The notes beneath the pieces are model-generated. The model worked only from the letters and a program-made list of their open reading frames with translations, did no database searches and was not told the DNA's origin. This document shows positions 62,469 through 64,000 of a stretch of DNA of 64,000 nt, in pieces (position 1 is the first letter of the stretch; every line of letters begins with the position of its first letter). This DNA is from Candidatus Accumulibacter similis. GTDB taxonomy: Bacteria; Pseudomonadota; Gammaproteobacteria; Burkholderiales; Rhodocyclaceae. The stretch spans positions 2,538,415 to 2,602,414 of the forward strand of contig CP054595.1 of assembly GCA_013347225.1 (NCBI GenBank). The letters are read 5' to 3'. Position numbers and translations under genes: made by a program.

Positions 62469-63281
62469 TCAGGGCGCAGGCTTGCGCCGCTTCTCGAGCA
62501 GCAGACAGCGCATCAGTTGGCGCTCGGCCAGGTTCGTTTCGCCGGCCAGGTCGATGCCCAGAAAATGGCGGCGAAACGCCGTCACCGCCGCCGCCGGGTC
62601 GGCGACGTCGTAGCCGATCGCCTGCAACGCGAGCAGCGGGTCGACCGGAGCGAGTTCCGGGTCTGGCGGCTGTTCGCGGCACCAGAGACCGAAGCCCTCT
62701 GCCGCCAGGCGCTGCCAGGGGAAATGGCGGCTTGGGTCGACCTTGCGGCCGGGAGCGATGTCGCCGTGGCCGATGACGTTGCCCGCCGGAATCCGGTAGC
62801 GTTCGCGCAGCTCCTGCAACAGTTGCAGGAGGCGGACGATCTGCGCTTCGGGGTAGGGCTCGACACCCGTGTTGTCGAGTTCGATGCCGATCGACGCCGA
62901 GTTGAGGTCGGTGTTGCCGCCCCAGTGGGAAGCTCCCGCGTGCCAGGCGCGCCGGTCCTCGTCGACGAGCTGGTAGAGGGTGCCGTCACGGCCGATCAGG
63001 TAATGCGAACTGACCTGGCGTGCCGGATCGGTGAGCGTCTTCAGCGCGTGCTCGACGGTGCTGCTCGTGGTGTCGTGGAGGATGACGAAGTTCGGTCGGC
63101 GGGCGTTGTGGTTCGGTGACGGCACCGACACGACACCCGCGGCAGGGCCGGCCGGCAGGCCGCCGCAGCCGGCGACGATGCTGGCCACGAGCGCGAGACC
63201 GGCGGCATGGAGGAGCCATGGGCACGAGCGCCAGCGGGCGTGCTGTTGCCGGCATGAGCGATGCCATCGCCAGAGGCTCAT
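62469..63281 (-). CDS. N-acetylmuramoyl-L-alanine amidase, AmiD-like lipoprotein
   Basis: The 270-residue lipoprotein has a lipobox VAGC with Cys39 after an unusually long basic N-region. The amidase_2 (AmpD-type) domain holds zinc ligands in FVILHDTTSS (His), and in VIGHGDIAPGRKVDPSRHFPW (in part) the second His and the Asp. HAGASHWGGNTDLNSASIGIEL (in part) is the substrate groove. The C-terminal 85 residues resemble the peptidoglycan-binding-like tail of AmiD. It cleaves the amide between MurNAc and L-Ala in the periplasm. Its ATG overlaps the stop of the upstream OGT-like gene by four bases. Confidence 0.93.
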   Translation of the reverse strand: MSLWRWHRSCRQQHARWRSCPWLLHAAGLALVASIVAGCGGLPAGPAAGVVSVPSPNHNARRPNFVILHDTTSSTVEHALKTLTDPARQVSSHYLIGRDGTLYQLVDEDRRAWHAGASHWGGNTDLNSASIGIELDNTGVEPYPEAQIVRLLQLLQELRERYRIPAGNVIGHGDIAPGRKVDPSRHFPWQRLAAEGFGLWCREQPPDPELAPVDPLLALQAIGYDVADPAAAVTAFRRHFLGIDLAGETNLAERQLMRCLLLEKRRKPAP

Positions 63282-64000
63282 GCCTCGCCCGGCTCACCGG
63301 TCGCGCCCGCGGGGCGCGTCGCAAGCGCGCTCGCCAGGCAGTCCTCGAAGGCCCTGACGACACGCACGTCGTCGTCGACGTTCGGCGCGGCGGCGCTGAT
63401 CGCCGCGCGCAGGGCGGCACGGCGAGCCTCGTCGCGACACGTCCGGGCGAGGTCGGCGGCGATGGCAACGTACTCGTCCGCCGCTGACGCAACGGTCGCC
63501 GGCAGTCCCGCCCGGCGAAGCAGCCCCGCGGCGAGCCGCTGGCGCAGGCAGGGGCCCTCGAGGGTGACGATCGGCAGGCCTCGGTGCAGGGCCAGCCAGG
63601 CCGTGGTGTAGCCGGAGAAGGCCGGGCAGTCGAGATAGACGTCGCAGAGGTCGAGCAGGGTCAGAAAGCTCGCCGGCGACAGCCAGGGGATGCGCAGCAG
63701 ATGTCGCGCCGGGTCGAGCCCGCGGTTGCGGAACGTGGCCTCGAGGCGGGTGAAGATCAGATCGGTTGCCCATGGACAGACCGGATCGCGCAGGATGATG
63801 AAGACGCACGCGCCACTGGCGGCGGCGATCCGGGCGTAGTGGTCGTCGTCGGCGGGATCGAACTTGATCGCCCGCTGCGCGATCACGAAGCGCGCTCCCG
63901 GCATCGCCCGCAAGCGGCCTTCGAGATCATCCGGGAGCGGCGCGGCAGCCAGCGGCAGGGCGGCGGTGCAGCAACCGGTCCCGGGCAGGCGGATCAGTTG
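63278..64000 (-). CDS. OGT/SPINDLY-like glycosyltransferase, C-terminal part (truncated by window)
   Basis: The frame stays open to base 64000, so the N-terminus lies outside. The visible 240 residues match the C-terminal catalytic half of bacterial O-GlcNAc-transferase-like (GT41) proteins: RLPGTGCC near the edge, RIPWLSPASFLTLLDLCDVYLDCPAFSGYTT (in part), LALHRGLPIVTLEGPCLRQRLAAGLL (in part), and a final Ala/Arg-rich helix. Such proteins usually carry N-terminal TPR repeats and modify proteins or flagellin/pilin; the TPR part is not visible. The stop overlaps the amidase ATG (ATGA), making an operon. Confidence 0.88.
   Translation of the reverse strand, partial: QLIRLPGTGCCTAALPLAAAPLPDDLEGRLRAMPGARFVIAQRAIKFDPADDDHYARIAAASGACVFIILRDPVCPWATDLIFTRLEATFRNRGLDPARHLLRIPWLSPASFLTLLDLCDVYLDCPAFSGYTTAWLALHRGLPIVTLEGPCLRQRLAAGLLRRAGLPATVASAADEYVAIAADLARTCRDEARRAALRAAISAAAPNVDDDVRVVRAFEDCLASALATRPAGATGEPGEA

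Noticed and set aside
1..64000. CRISPR arrays, tRNA and rRNA genes, complete insertion sequences
   Set aside because: I scanned for regular direct repeats with spacers, tRNA-like cloverleaf ends and transposase motifs and saw none; only the 21-bp coding repeat and the integron relic stand out.

Overview
The window is GC-rich, densely packed bacterial DNA. Gene content and order (ndk-rlmN-pilW-rodZ-ispG-hisS-yfgM-bamB-der, an AlkA-type glycosylase with accA and tilS, PEP-CTERM protein, DctS/DctR-TRAP system, moaA-moeA, Kup, queuosine-precursor transporter) point to a betaproteobacterium of the Rhodocyclales type. A polyphosphate-binding CHAD protein, PhoU-like proteins, PEP carboxylase, Kup and a methylmalonyl-CoA decarboxylase would fit a Candidatus Accumulibacter-like polyphosphate-accumulating organism. 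That assignment is inference. No rRNA or tRNA gene was seen.

Layout. 1-4.5 kb: 3' end of a CHAD-domain gene, two PhoU/DUF47-like genes and a SulP anion transporter with STAS and cNMP-like domains. 4.7-9.9 kb: universal stress protein, DNA glycosylase, PEP carboxylase (minus strand) and a CHRD/PEP-CTERM protein behind a strong sigma-54 promoter. 9.9-12.3 kb: a minus-strand two-gene operon encoding a membrane TIR protein and an OmpA-like lipoprotein. 12.6-20.4 kb: a second, closely related SulP gene, then accA, tilS, kup and scpB. 20.5-26.3 kb: a DctS/DctR-like two-component pair divergent from a dctPQM TRAP operon, with a 30-bp perfect palindrome and a candidate operator between them. 26.6-35.8 kb: the conserved housekeeping run from ndk to der, with many 4-nt stop/start overlaps. 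35.8-42.1 kb: a small hypothetical, a low-molecular-weight phosphatase, a frameshifted PAS/CxxC gene, and a 1538-residue CheB-CheR-PAS-GGDEF-EAL fusion. 42.4-49.2 kb: SUMF1-domain protein, two glycosyltransferase-family genes, moaA, moeA and an MscS channel with a cNMP domain. 49.2-53.6 kb: accessory DNA with an AttH-like protein, a methyltransferase, a lower-GC MAPEG gene, an attC-like site next to a frameshifted integron-integrase remnant, YiaA and a Uma2-family protein. 53.9-64 kb: PLD-FHA fusion, MpaB-like oxygenase, ABM monooxygenase, hydrolase, acyl-CoA ligase, zinc-ribbon/nuclease-like protein, psd, queuosine-precursor transporter, AmiD-like amidase and an OGT-like gene that runs off the end.

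The least ordinary signals are: the decayed integron at about 51.1-52.5 kb; the TIR/OmpA operon; two SulP genes bracketing PEP carboxylase and next to acetyl-CoA carboxylase (both bicarbonate-using enzymes); and a 16-bp motif with a -24/-12 element shared between the PEP-CTERM gene and the second SulP gene.
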